A stretch of 22,870 nt of DNA, taken from positions 1 through 22,870 of the forward strand of contig DASUUU010000156.1 of assembly GCA_036373915.1 (NCBI GenBank). Reading direction: 5' to 3'. Made by a program: the position numbers and the translations under genes. The notes below the pieces were generated by a model. It saw only the letters and a program-made list of their open reading frames with translations, had not been told where the DNA came from and ran no database searches. Shown here one piece after another: positions 1 through 6,112 of this stretch. Source of the stretch: JASLBX01 sp036373915. Its GTDB lineage: Bacteria; Actinomycetota; Actinomycetes; Jiangellales; Jiangellaceae. Each line of letters opens with the position of its first letter. Positions within the stretch are counted from its first letter, which is position 1.

Positions 1-33
1 GGTGACAATGGTCAAGATAAGAGGAGGCACGAC

Positions 34-1002
34 ATGGACCTCGCTACTACCTACCTCGGGCGGTCGCTGCGCAACCCGCTGGTCGCGTCGGCGTCCCCGC
101 TGTCCCAGTCGGCGGACCGGGTCATCGAGCTGGTCGAGGCCGGTGTTTCTGCAGTGGTGTTGCACTCCCTGTTCGAGGAGCAGATTGAGTACCCGACACC
201 GGACGCGGACGTGCCGCATTTCTTCGACAACCCGGCCGGACCGGATGCACCTAGGCGCTACCTCGACCTGATCGCGGAGTGCGTGCAGTCGGTGGATGTC
301 CCAGTGATCGCCAGCATCAACGGCACCTCCCCGCACGGCTGGACGTCGTTCGCCCACAACATGCAAGACGCCGGCGCCGCCGCTGTCGAGTGCAACTTCT
401 ACAACGTGCCCCAACGCACGCAAGGGCCTGGTCGCGACGTCGAGGCGCGATGCATGGAGGTAGTACATGCGCTCAAACAGGAACTTGACGTGCCCGTGGC
501 AGTCAAGCTCACGCCCTACTTCTCCTCTTTCGGCGAGCTTGCACTGCGACTTGTGGAGACCGGCGCGGACGGCCTTGTCCTGTTCAACCGGTTCCTCCAA
601 CCCCAGATCGACGTGCAGACCCTCACGGTCGCCCCCGTGATCGGACTCTCGCACTCCTCCGACGCCCGGCTTCCGCAGACCTGGATCGCGCTCCTGCGCG
701 AGCAGCTCACGGTCTCCCTCGCCGGCACCAGCGGCGTCGAGACCGCATCCGACCTTGTCGCCTACCTGCTCGCGGGCGCCGACGTCGTGGAGTGCGCGTC
801 GGCCTTTCTGCGCAACGGCATCCAGTACGCCACGCTCCTTCTCGACGGTCTCGATGCGTGGGGCAACGAGCACGGGTTCCGATCCGTCGATGAAATCCGT
901 GGCCGGCTGGCCGTGCCCTGGAACGTCGACCCCCAGGAGTACACCCGCGAGGGGTACGTCGCCGCCCTACAGACCGCCCGCCTCAGCTACCTGCACCTGT
1001 GA
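34..1002 (+). CDS. dihydroorotate dehydrogenase-like flavoprotein
   Basis: 322 aa with a DHOD-type TIM barrel. Visible elements are the N-terminal substrate loop region (LRNPLVASASPLS, residues 12-24), a conserved Lys in AVKLTP (K158) expected to contact FMN, and a C-terminal phosphate-binding pattern (GTSGVETASD, then GADVVECASAF, about 231-258). The position that holds the catalytic Cys or Ser in true dihydroorotate dehydrogenases (NxSCPN or NxSSPN) reads NFYNVPQRTQ here, so orotate synthesis is unlikely. In other genomes such DHOD-like proteins often sit beside pyruvate:flavodoxin oxidoreductase; whatever lies upstream is outside this window. The start is set by AGGAGG at 22-27, 6 nt before ATG. 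The substrate is unknown. The gene converges on the DUF1801 gene, 20 nt away. Confidence 0.85.
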   Translation: MDLATTYLGRSLRNPLVASASPLSQSADRVIELVEAGVSAVVLHSLFEEQIEYPTPDADVPHFFDNPAGPDAPRRYLDLIAECVQSVDVPVIASINGTSPHGWTSFAHNMQDAGAAAVECNFYNVPQRTQGPGRDVEARCMEVVHALKQELDVPVAVKLTPYFSSFGELALRLVETGADGLVLFNRFLQPQIDVQTLTVAPVIGLSHSSDARLPQTWIALLREQLTVSLAGTSGVETASDLVAYLLAGADVVECASAFLRNGIQYATLLLDGLDAWGNEHGFRSVDEIRGRLAVPWNVDPQEYTREGYVAALQTARLSYLHL

Positions 1003-1022
1003 GCTTGGCCGGCACAGGCAAC

Positions 1023-1373
1023 TCAACGGGCAGCACCGACGATCTCTTCTATCCGGTGTCTGACGATGTCACGCACGACCTCGTCAGGAAGCGGCGTGGC
1101 CACGTGAACCGAACGGTCCCCTTCGACAACTCGAACCCTGTGAGCAGGGCGCACTGCGTCGATGACCAGCGAACTGAACGGGAAGACACTGAGATGATGC
1201 TTCGCCGCGAGGAAAGCGAGCAGAGGCTTCTGCTTGTACTTGAGCGCGACCATCCCGTAGCTCGTGCCCTCCTCAGCCTCCGGCACCATGTCCATCACCA
1301 GATTCCGGATGTGCTCGAATGCGGCTCGCTGTGACGCGTCTAGGCCACCGAAGTTGTCGTCCACCGCTGACAC
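1023..1373 (-). CDS. DUF1801 family protein
   Basis: From the GTG at 1373 the product is 116 aa, the usual length of this family. The core reads FEHIRNLVMDMVPEAEEGTSYGM, then KYKQKPLLAFLAAKHHLSVFPF, and ends VRDIVRHRIEEIV. This matches DUF1801 (the fold of YdhG/Fra-like 'iron chaperone' proteins), whose biochemical role in actinobacteria is unsettled. The open frame continues upstream to 1571, but that part is Arg/Ser-rich and looks non-coding, so the GTG at VSAVDDNFGGLD is preferred. No clear Shine-Dalgarno precedes it, so the start is the weak point. It is convergent with the DHOD-like gene. Confidence 0.72.
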   Translation of the reverse strand: MSAVDDNFGGLDASQRAAFEHIRNLVMDMVPEAEEGTSYGMVALKYKQKPLLAFLAAKHHLSVFPFSSLVIDAVRPAHRVRVVEGDRSVHVATPLPDEVVRDIVRHRIEEIVGAAR

Positions 1374-1782
1374 ACGCAAAACGATACGCAGAGGCGAACC
1401 TTTAAGACAGGCTCCGCCACGACACTCGACCTGCAACAGAACGCCAAGCGCACGAGGAGCGGAAACGACCGGATCTGCCGCTTTCCGCTCGCGCGGATGG
1501 GCGGTCGCCAGGCAGGAGAAGTCCCCACTCGAACTACTCCTCGTGCCACGTCGGGTCATCCGGAACGACAACAGCCCACACCTGCGCCAGCTCCCGCTGG
1601 ACTACATCGACCTGCCGCACCAGCCAAGCGACCTCCGTGAGCAGGTAGCACCGCTCCTCCAGCTGCCCCGCCTGACCGTCTGTACCCGAAGTGTGAGCGG
1701 CTGCAGGTCTAGCCGCACTGGCAACGCGTGGCCGTGCGCAAGCAAGTGCCTGAAGTCGAACAGCCTCCTCAGCACCGGCATG
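1374..1782. other. stretch without a confident gene
   Basis: About 400 bases between the DUF1801 start and the recombinase scar. Open frames exist on both strands but are mostly Arg/Pro/Ser-rich. The one piece that reads like protein is on the minus strand, about 1537-1662 (LEERCYLLTEVAWLVRQVDV, ending in PDDPTWHEE). It could be the tail of a small helical protein but has no identifiable start. It may be debris of the element that carried the recombinase. Confidence 0.4.
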
Positions 1783-1941
1783 ACGAACGGGCGTCCGCAC
1801 ATGCTCCGCCACACCTTCGTCACGACCATGCTCGACGCCCGGCACGCCGACCCGCGCACCACCATGAGATACGACCGTGCCCGCACGAACCTCGACCGGC
1901 ACCCGAACTACATCCTCACGGCCTACATGGCCTCCGGAACC
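1783..1941 (+). pseudogene. C-terminal remnant of a tyrosine recombinase with internal deletion
   Basis: The frame reads MTNGRPHMLRHTFVTTMLDA directly followed by RHADPRTTMRYDRARTNLDR and then HPNYILTAYMASGT. This is the end of actinobacterial phage/ICE-type tyrosine recombinases. HxxR (HMLR), the following active-site His (RHAD) and the nucleophile Tyr (TMRYDR) are all present. Intact relatives have roughly 12-15 more residues between 'MLDA' and 'RHADPRTT' (a helix reading like GV.LRDVQ.A), so an in-frame internal deletion is inferred. Nothing recognisable of the core-binding or N-terminal domain remains upstream; the frame there is low-quality sequence. It cannot be active and marks an old integration event beside the toxin-antitoxin pair. 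Confidence 0.75.
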
Positions 1942-1972
1942 CAGCCAACCGGGCGACGTATCACGTGCGTAG

Positions 1973-1978
1973 TACACT
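1973..1978 (+). promoter_or_regulatory. candidate -10 box of a leaderless toxin-antitoxin promoter
   Basis: TACACT lies 7 nt before the GTG at 1986. No Shine-Dalgarno sequence precedes that GTG, so a transcript beginning at or next to the start codon is plausible. No convincing -35 is visible, so this is tentative. Confidence 0.33.
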
Positions 1979-1985
1979 TGATGTT

Positions 1986-2261
1986 GTGTCGTATGAATGG
2001 GACGAGTGGGCTATCAACGCGCTCGTCGGGATCGAGCCACACGAGGTGCGGCAGGCACTCGAGGCCGACAGGAGGTGGCCTCGCCCAGCGGTCCACCCGG
2101 CTGGACTACGAGTGCTCACAGTCTGGGGCCGGACGCGCGCCGGCCGAGGGTTGATTGTGGCGGTGTACCACTCCAGCGGCCACATCTGGAAGATCGTTGG
2201 TGTTCGTGAGATGAGGACGGACGAGTTGGCTGAGTTTGCCAAGTGGGAGGAAAGGCGATGA
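1986..2261 (+). CDS. BrnT-like toxin of a type II toxin-antitoxin pair
   Basis: 91 aa from GTG 1986 (an alternative GTG at 1965 would give 98 aa). The pattern is that of BrnT/RelE-fold toxins: an N-terminal YEWDEW, a short helix ending in GIEPHEVRQAL, then beta strands VLTVWGRTRAGRGLIVAVY and IWKIVGVREM, and a C-terminal helix with DELAEFAKWEE. BrnT proteins are ribonucleases that arrest translation; that activity is inferred from the family. The stop overlaps the start of the RHH antitoxin as ATGA, the usual toxin-first order of brnTA. It lies 45 nt downstream of a decayed tyrosine recombinase, consistent with arrival on a mobile element. No Shine-Dalgarno is present; a TACACT box 7 nt upstream suggests a leaderless message. 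Confidence 0.72.
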   Translation: MSYEWDEWAINALVGIEPHEVRQALEADRRWPRPAVHPAGLRVLTVWGRTRAGRGLIVAVYHSSGHIWKIVGVREMRTDELAEFAKWEERR

Positions 2262-2599
2262 ATGACAAGCGAGAGCTCCCGCAGACTCCCGATGAAGTCG
2301 GCGAGTTCATGGACAACCTGGTATTCGAGGAACTGCCGACGGCTCAGGATGAGGCGGACACACTGGCATCGCTGCCGGCTGGGTCGGACGTGATGGTTGT
2401 GCGCTCAGTGCGGCTACCGCTCGAACTCGACCAAGCCGTGGCCGACGCCGCCAAGGCTGTGGAGGTGCCCAAGAGCACATGGGTTCGTCAAGCGATCGAG
2501 ATGGCCCTTGCCGCGCAAGCAGTCCAGGACGAGCCGATCTCACGCGCCGACGCACTACGCGCCCTCACCCTCCTACGACCCATCCGTCACGTCGCCTGA
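2258..2599 (+). CDS. ribbon-helix-helix (CopG/BrnA-like) antitoxin
   Basis: 113 aa. The ribbon-helix-helix segment is VRSVRLPLELDQAVADAAKA followed by VEVPKSTWVRQAIEMAL (about residues 50-86): a beta strand for DNA contact, then two helices. The N-terminal half is acidic (PDEVGEFMDNLVFEELPTAQ, DEADTLASLPAG). In this family the non-RHH part usually contacts the toxin; here the long acidic N-terminus is the likely toxin-binding arm (inference). The start is the ATG at 2258, with GGGAGGAAA upstream and a 4-base overlap with the toxin stop, so translation is coupled. It presumably represses the shared promoter by binding as a dimer. Confidence 0.75.
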   Translation: MNDKRELPQTPDEVGEFMDNLVFEELPTAQDEADTLASLPAGSDVMVVRSVRLPLELDQAVADAAKAVEVPKSTWVRQAIEMALAAQAVQDEPISRADALRALTLLRPIRHVA

Positions 2600-2712
2600 C
2601 ATCCTTAACTGACCCTGACCGCTCGGAATCGGCCCACAGACTCAGGAGATAGGACTAGGTCGCCGACAATGTGCCGTGGCCGCGTCATGGCTAGGCGCTT
2701 AGGCTGGCGGGG

Positions 2713-3627
2713 ATGGTGGTCGAGCTCGACATTGAGACCGGTGACGGACGGACGTTGCATGCCTACGACAGTTGCGGTGGCGAGCTGACCGTCATGTGGC
2801 ACCACGGCACGCCGAACATCGGCGCTCCGCCCCAGCCGTTGTTCGCCACGGCCGACCGGTTGGGTGTTCGGTTCGTCTCCTACGACCGGCCGGGGTACGG
2901 CGGATCGACACCACGGCCGGGTCGGGACATCGCCTCTGCTGCCGCCGATGCTGCCGCTGTCGCCGACGCCCTTGGCGTGTCGGCGTTCGCGGTGCTGGGA
3001 CACTCCGGCGGCGGACCACACGCCCTCGCCTGTGCGACGCTGCTCCCGAGCCGGGTGACGGCTGCGGTCAGCATCTCCGGCCTCGCGCCGTTCACCGCGG
3101 ACGGGCTGGACTGGTTCGCCGGAATGGGTCCTGGCAGCCAGGCTTCGCTGCGTGCGGCCGCCGCTGGACGGGCTGTCAAGCAAGTGCACGCGGCGACCGA
3201 GTCTGAGCCGGACTTCCTGTCTGCCGACTGGGCCGCGCTGGACGGCGAGTGGGGCTGGTTCGGCAGCGTTGTCGGCCCTGCCATGGCGGGCGGGCCGGCC
3301 CCGCTGATCGACGACGATCTTGCCTACGTCCATCAGTGGGGGTGCGATCCCGCCACGATCACTGCTCCGGTGCTGCTGATCCATGGCAGCGGTGACCTGA
3401 TCGTGCCCAGCGCCCACAGCGAATGGCTCTCCCTCCGAATTCCCGGAGCCCAGCTACGCGTACTGCCGGGAGAGGGCCACATCTCCGTGCTGCCGGCCGG
3501 CGCCATCCAAGCACTGGAATGGCTCGCCCAGATTGAGCGGCCAGCCGGCGGACGAAACCTTGACTCAACAGGGTCATATGCCTCAGGTCGGACGGATGTG
3601 CCGACGACGGGTTTCATGTCTTCGTAG
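2713..3627 (+). CDS. alpha/beta hydrolase
   Basis: 304 aa, cytoplasmic, with no signal peptide. The alpha/beta-hydrolase fold shows the oxyanion-loop HHGTPNIG (30-37), the nucleophile elbow GHSGGGP (Ser98), the acid in IHGSGDLIVP (Asp228) and the catalytic His in GEGHISV (His256), so the triad is complete. YDRPGYGGS (57-65) is typical of the group. The substrate cannot be told. The last 30 residues (from about 275, ERPAGGRNLDSTGSYASGRT onward) lie beyond the fold and look like read-through into non-coding sequence, suggesting that the original stop was lost. No strong Shine-Dalgarno is present; ATG 2713 is chosen because the following residues already match the fold's first strand. Confidence 0.82.
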   Translation: MVVELDIETGDGRTLHAYDSCGGELTVMWHHGTPNIGAPPQPLFATADRLGVRFVSYDRPGYGGSTPRPGRDIASAAADAAAVADALGVSAFAVLGHSGGGPHALACATLLPSRVTAAVSISGLAPFTADGLDWFAGMGPGSQASLRAAAAGRAVKQVHAATESEPDFLSADWAALDGEWGWFGSVVGPAMAGGPAPLIDDDLAYVHQWGCDPATITAPVLLIHGSGDLIVPSAHSEWLSLRIPGAQLRVLPGEGHISVLPAGAIQALEWLAQIERPAGGRNLDSTGSYASGRTDVPTTGFMSS

Positions 3628-3637
3628 GCTGAGCGTG

Positions 3638-3760
3638 ATGTTGCCGAAGGCACCCGATCTTGGTCTCCTGCTCGTCCGCACTGACTACTCCGACGACAAG
3701 GCTTGGCAGGCGTCCGGACGGGGTCTTCCGAGGGTTCTAGCCGCTCCGCGTCGCGATTAG
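3638..3760 (+). pseudogene. DUF6924-like N-terminal fragment
   Basis: A 40-residue frame starting MLPKAPDLGLLLVRTDYSDD then KAWQASG. The pattern 'P..DL..L.LRTD.SDD.AW' is what I associate with the start of DUF6924 proteins, which are normally much longer. After about residue 24 the frame becomes Arg-rich and stops, and no continuation was found in the other frames. It is probably a truncated relic. It lies 10 nt after the hydrolase stop. A coincidental resemblance is possible. Confidence 0.4.
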
Positions 3761-3814
3761 TCTCGGTCACCTGCCGTGCTGCATGCGCAGCAAGCACCTC
3801 CGCAGCGAGTGCAT

Positions 3815-4069
3815 TCAGCCGCTGACGGGCCGCCATCCAGAGGGGTCGCAGCGCGAGCACTGCGTTGGCTGCGTGGATCCTTGCCAAACCATTGAGGGCA
3901 ACAGCCATTCCGGCACGTGGCCCTCGATGAACCACGGCCAGCCACCCTCGCCATCCATCCGTCCTGTCTCCAAGGCGGCTAGTTGATCGGCGGCTTGATA
4001 CGGGAACTCGATGCCGCATGCCGAGCAGAGCGCCCAGCGGTACCCGAGCCGCTCACACAACTCACACAC
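3815..4069 (-). CDS. small Cys-rich (zinc-ribbon-like) hypothetical protein
   Basis: 84 aa. Three CxxC pairs are visible: CELC (2-5), CSAC (about 15-18) and CSRC near the C-terminus, around a Trp/Glu-rich middle (GGWPWFIEGHVPEWLLPSMV). Six cysteines in CxxC spacing suggest zinc binding. AGGAGG on the minus strand lies 8 nt before the GTG at 4069, so that start is chosen over the GTG at 4078, which would abut the ribosome-binding site. Family not recognised. Together with the similar small Cys-rich frame at 4257-4571, this may be part of a poorly characterised accessory locus. A competing minus-strand frame overlaps its 3' part. Confidence 0.5.
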   Translation of the reverse strand: MCELCERLGYRWALCSACGIEFPYQAADQLAALETGRMDGEGGWPWFIEGHVPEWLLPSMVWQGSTQPTQCSRCDPSGWRPVSG

Positions 4070-4256
4070 CGTCGGCACCTCCTGGCCATCCAGCGTTCAG
4101 GGATCATGCGTCGACATGGCCGCACCTGTTCGACAACCATCCCACATACCGCATTGATCGCGATCGCACCAGCGGACTAGAAACGCACGGTCGACTCGCG
4201 GCGGGACTTGACCCGTGGTCGTGCGAACTATGGCCAGTCGCCCCATTCGCGCTCCG

Positions 4257-4571
4257 TCATTCGGGGCGCGACAGCGCCGTTGTCGGTGGGAACATGCCCT
4301 GCGTCGTGAAGTGATCCCAGCACCCGATGCAATATGCACGCGAGCCCCACGCGAACGGGTCCGAGAGCACGCGGTGATCGCGCAATAGACACTGCTTCCA
4401 CCGGTGGCTGGCGTCGTCTCTAACAAGGTCCGAGATCCCGGATCGCCCGGCGACGATAGGCGTCAGACCGTGGACTTCCCCGTCAGCAGTCAGGCACACA
4501 ATTCCGCCGAGGTTGCCCATCCCGCAGATCAGGCACTCGGGAAACCAGCCTTCGTATCCCTGATGACTCAT
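4257..4571 (-). CDS. small Cys-rich hypothetical protein
   Basis: 104 aa from the ATG at 4571 (MSHQGYEGWFPECLICGMGN); a second in-frame ATG at 4580 is possible, but GAGG sits 9 nt before 4571 and directly against 4580. It has two CxxC pairs: CLIC near residue 13 and CIGC about 20 residues from the end (RAYCIGCWDHFTTQG). Between them is a region reading GIVCLTADGEVHGLTPI. A single zinc site built from the two distant CxxC pairs is plausible. No family recognised. Same strand and general character as the Cys-rich gene 187 bases downstream. Confidence 0.45.
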   Translation of the reverse strand: MSHQGYEGWFPECLICGMGNLGGIVCLTADGEVHGLTPIVAGRSGISDLVRDDASHRWKQCLLRDHRVLSDPFAWGSRAYCIGCWDHFTTQGMFPPTTALSRPE

Positions 4572-4677
4572 GCCCTTCATCCTCGGTCCCGGAGGCAGAA
4601 GCGCACCTGAGTCGGCTCACCTCGACGTGTCGGAGTGGCCACCGGGCCTTGTCGACCTCGAAAGTAGTGAGTAACGC

Positions 4678-4711
4678 CTCCGGGGTATCACAACGATCTC
4701 CGCGGTATCAC
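4678..4711. repeat. short tandem direct repeat, 20-base period
   Basis: CTCCGGGGTATCAC at 4678-4691 and CTCCGCGGTATCAC at 4698-4711 match at 13 of 14 bases. The second copy overlaps the stop codon of the oxidoreductase gene. It could be protein-binding sites or chance. Confidence 0.4.
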
Positions 4712-5082
4712 CTACCGTGCAGGTCCATCCGCAGGTACTCGTGGATGCGGAGCGCGCGCGGTGGACGCCTTACCGTACTGCCAATGGCATCCCACGCCTC
4801 TTGTTCGTCGATCAGTCGTGGATTGGTGAGCTCAACGTGCTCGCCGCCGACCGAGAGGCGGGCACGCCCTGCGGCCAGTACGTTGCGCACCCAGTCGGAT
4901 CCGGAGCCGTAGACAAGGATGAACACATAGCCGCCGTCGACCGGATGCGCGTCGAGTGGGGTGCGATAGATCGTGCCGGAGCTCCGGCCCACGTGGGTCA
5001 GCACCGGCCGAACGCCGCGCTTGAGCTCCAACGGGTTGAACACCCGCTTGTTGATCTGTCCCCACCACCCTGGCATCGGCAT
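4708..5082 (-). CDS. deazaflavin (F420)-dependent nitroreductase family protein
   Basis: 124 aa, the usual size of Ddn-like proteins. Family landmarks: a Trp/Gly-rich start (MPMPGWWGQINKRVFNP), LTHVGRSSGTIYRTPLDAHP (a conserved 'GR.SG..R.TPL' beta segment), then FILVYGSGSDWVRNVLAAGR and a C-terminal YLRMDL. These proteins form a split-barrel and use reduced F420 in related mycobacterial enzymes; the natural substrate here is unknown. The start is ATG 5082, with GGAGAGGAG 8 nt upstream. The longer open frame to 5418 is antisense to the membrane-protein gene and is not used. It is transcribed divergently from that gene, so the TTTCCA operators between them could influence both. Confidence 0.85.
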   Translation of the reverse strand: MPMPGWWGQINKRVFNPLELKRGVRPVLTHVGRSSGTIYRTPLDAHPVDGGYVFILVYGSGSDWVRNVLAAGRARLSVGGEHVELTNPRLIDEQEAWDAIGSTVRRPPRALRIHEYLRMDLHGR

Positions 5083-5206
5083 GTCTGCAACTCCTCTCCA
5101 ACGCGATCTCGTCACCGGGCCGTAGTGCTCTAGGGATGTTGCAGGAGGGCATCCGACCACCCAACTATGTTCGCCGACAACCGGGAGGCGGACACACCGA
5201 CGGCCT

Positions 5207-5238
5207 ATCACTTTCCACTTGCCACACTGGAAAGTGAT
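5207..5238. promoter_or_regulatory. perfect inverted repeat, candidate regulator operator
   Basis: ATCACTTTCCA and TGGAAAGTGAT are exact 11-base arms separated by 10 bases. The site lies 18 bases before the membrane-protein ATG. It shares the CTTTCCA/TGGAAAG core with a second palindrome at 5247-5263, which suggests binding sites for a dimeric regulator, most simply the winged-helix protein encoded two genes down. Confidence 0.6.
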
Positions 5239-5246
5239 CCACCAGA

Positions 5247-5263
5247 CTTTCCACGATGGAAAG
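5247..5263. promoter_or_regulatory. second TTTCCA palindrome over the start codon
   Basis: CTTTCCA, three bases, TGGAAAG: exact 7-base arms centred on the start codon of the membrane protein. Its core equals that of the 5207-5238 site, so two operators stand in tandem. A protein bound here would block transcription or initiation. Confidence 0.55.
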
Positions 5264-5993
5264 CAGTGAAGCGCGAGAGCTGGCACGCACGCTGGCCCGA
5301 GCGGAGGCGGCGCCGTACCTGTCCTACCCGAAATTGCCGCGCTACTACCCGGTGGTCTTCGCGGCCTGGTTCGCCGCGATGGCAGCGGCGCTGGGTCATC
5401 TCGGGAGCCCGTGGGCATTCGTGGCAGTGGTGGTGCTGCTGATCGCTGAGATTGTGTTCCTCCGTTGGTTCAGCCGGGCGCATGGCGCGATGCCCTGGCC
5501 GGGTCGCGGCAACCCACCGCCCGAGATCGCCCGGCTCTACCGCGCCTACTACGTCGGGGCCGCCCTGGTGCTCGTCGCAATCGCACTCACGTGGTGGCTG
5601 GCCGGGCTGTGGCCGGCCGTTGCGGTGACGTTCGTGCTCACGGCGGCGGGCTTGTGGCTGTACGACCGGCGCTACGAGAAAGCCGCGGCCACAGTGCGTG
5701 AGCGACTGCATGATCTCCGGACTCGACCCTGTCATCCATGCCCCGAAGCGACTGGCAGCGATGGCGATCCTGGCCAACGCCTCCTCAGCGTCGTTTCGGT
5801 TCCTCAGGGAGCACCTGGCGCTGAACGACTCCGACCTGTCCAAGCAGATGTCCGCCCTAGAGAACGCGTGCTACGTGAAGTCCGCCAGGAAGGTCGCGGT
5901 CGAGGAGCGTCCACTACGTACACCCTCACTAAGGCGGGAGAGAAGGCGTTCGCCGCCCATCGGGCCGCACTCAAGGACCTACTCGGTGACTAG
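5256..5993 (+). CDS. four-helix membrane protein; C-terminal part of frame probably not native
   Basis: The first ~150 residues are coherent: a charged N-terminus (ESSEARELARTLARAEAAPY), then membrane segments at about 32-48, 52-70, 97-116 and 118-136, ending LYDRRYEKAAATVRERL. It was likely co-transcribed with a winged-helix regulator that starts at ATG 5710. As the sequence stands the frame does not stop there. It runs out of frame across the regulator and then into the regulator's C-terminal coding frame, ending at 5993. The native end was probably near 5713: one extra base at about 5702-5709 would place a TGA as an ATGA overlap with the regulator start. The function of the membrane part is unknown. 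No Shine-Dalgarno precedes ATG 5256. Confidence 0.6.
   Translation: MESSEARELARTLARAEAAPYLSYPKLPRYYPVVFAAWFAAMAAALGHLGSPWAFVAVVVLLIAEIVFLRWFSRAHGAMPWPGRGNPPPEIARLYRAYYVGAALVLVAIALTWWLAGLWPAVAVTFVLTAAGLWLYDRRYEKAAATVRERLHDLRTRPCHPCPEATGSDGDPGQRLLSVVSVPQGAPGAERLRPVQADVRPRERVLREVRQEGRGRGASTTYTLTKAGEKAFAAHRAALKDLLGD
5710..5993 (+). pseudogene. winged-helix transcriptional regulator with frameshift
   Basis: The N-terminal part from ATG 5710 reads MISGLDPVIHAPKRLAAMAI, then an HTH region LREHLALNDSDLSKQMSALE NACYVK split across one frame. The rest of the wing and C-terminus (GRGRGASTTYTLTKAGEKAF, then AAHRAALKDLLGD) lies in another frame. The break is at about 5878-5881: adding one G to 'gtgaagtcc' gives VKVRQEGRGRGAS and a normal ~95-residue MarR/ArsR-like regulator ending at 5993. 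A conserved Gly before YVK also reads Cys. Either the gene is inactivated or one base of a GG run is missing from the assembly. It probably controlled the upstream membrane gene through the TTTCCA palindromes. Confidence 0.75.
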
Positions 5994-6002
5994 GTCGGAA
6001 CC

Positions 6003-6021
6003 CGGCAGCATCACGCTGCCG
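6003..6021 (+). terminator. hairpin after the regulator
   Basis: CGGCAGC, five-base loop, GCTGCCG: a perfect 7-bp stem 10 bases after the regulator stop. There is no T tract, as is common in high-GC genomes. Confidence 0.4.
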
Positions 6022-6100
6022 AGATGCCGTCGTCAGCCTGCCCGAGGGCCTCTCCCCGTGACCGGTGAGACAAGGGCGACTGGATGTCGGCGGTCAGCGC

Positions 6101-6106
6101 TAGCCT
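6101..6106 (+). promoter_or_regulatory. candidate -10 box, leaderless start of WYL regulator
   Basis: TAGCCT is followed by exactly six bases and then ATG 6113. No Shine-Dalgarno is present. The geometry matches the boxes before the genes at 11041, 11556, 17227 and 18183. Confidence 0.42.
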
Positions 6107-6112
6107 CTGGTC

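Noticed and set aside
1534..1977. 147-codon minus-strand frame ending PDDPTWHEE
   Set aside because: Only the last ~42 residues look natural, the rest is antisense to the recombinase scar, and no start could be placed. Mentioned under the gene-free stretch instead.
3333..4019. 228-codon minus-strand frame, partly protein-like (MAARQRLNALAAEVLAAHAA)
   Set aside because: Its second half is antisense to the hydrolase and it competes with the Cys-rich frame, which has a better ribosome-binding site. The short Ala-rich stretch alone is not enough.
5256..5993. a single 245-residue membrane-regulator fusion protein
   Set aside because: The middle ~65 residues are an out-of-frame reading of the regulator's HTH, so the apparent fusion is a frameshift artefact rather than a designed protein.
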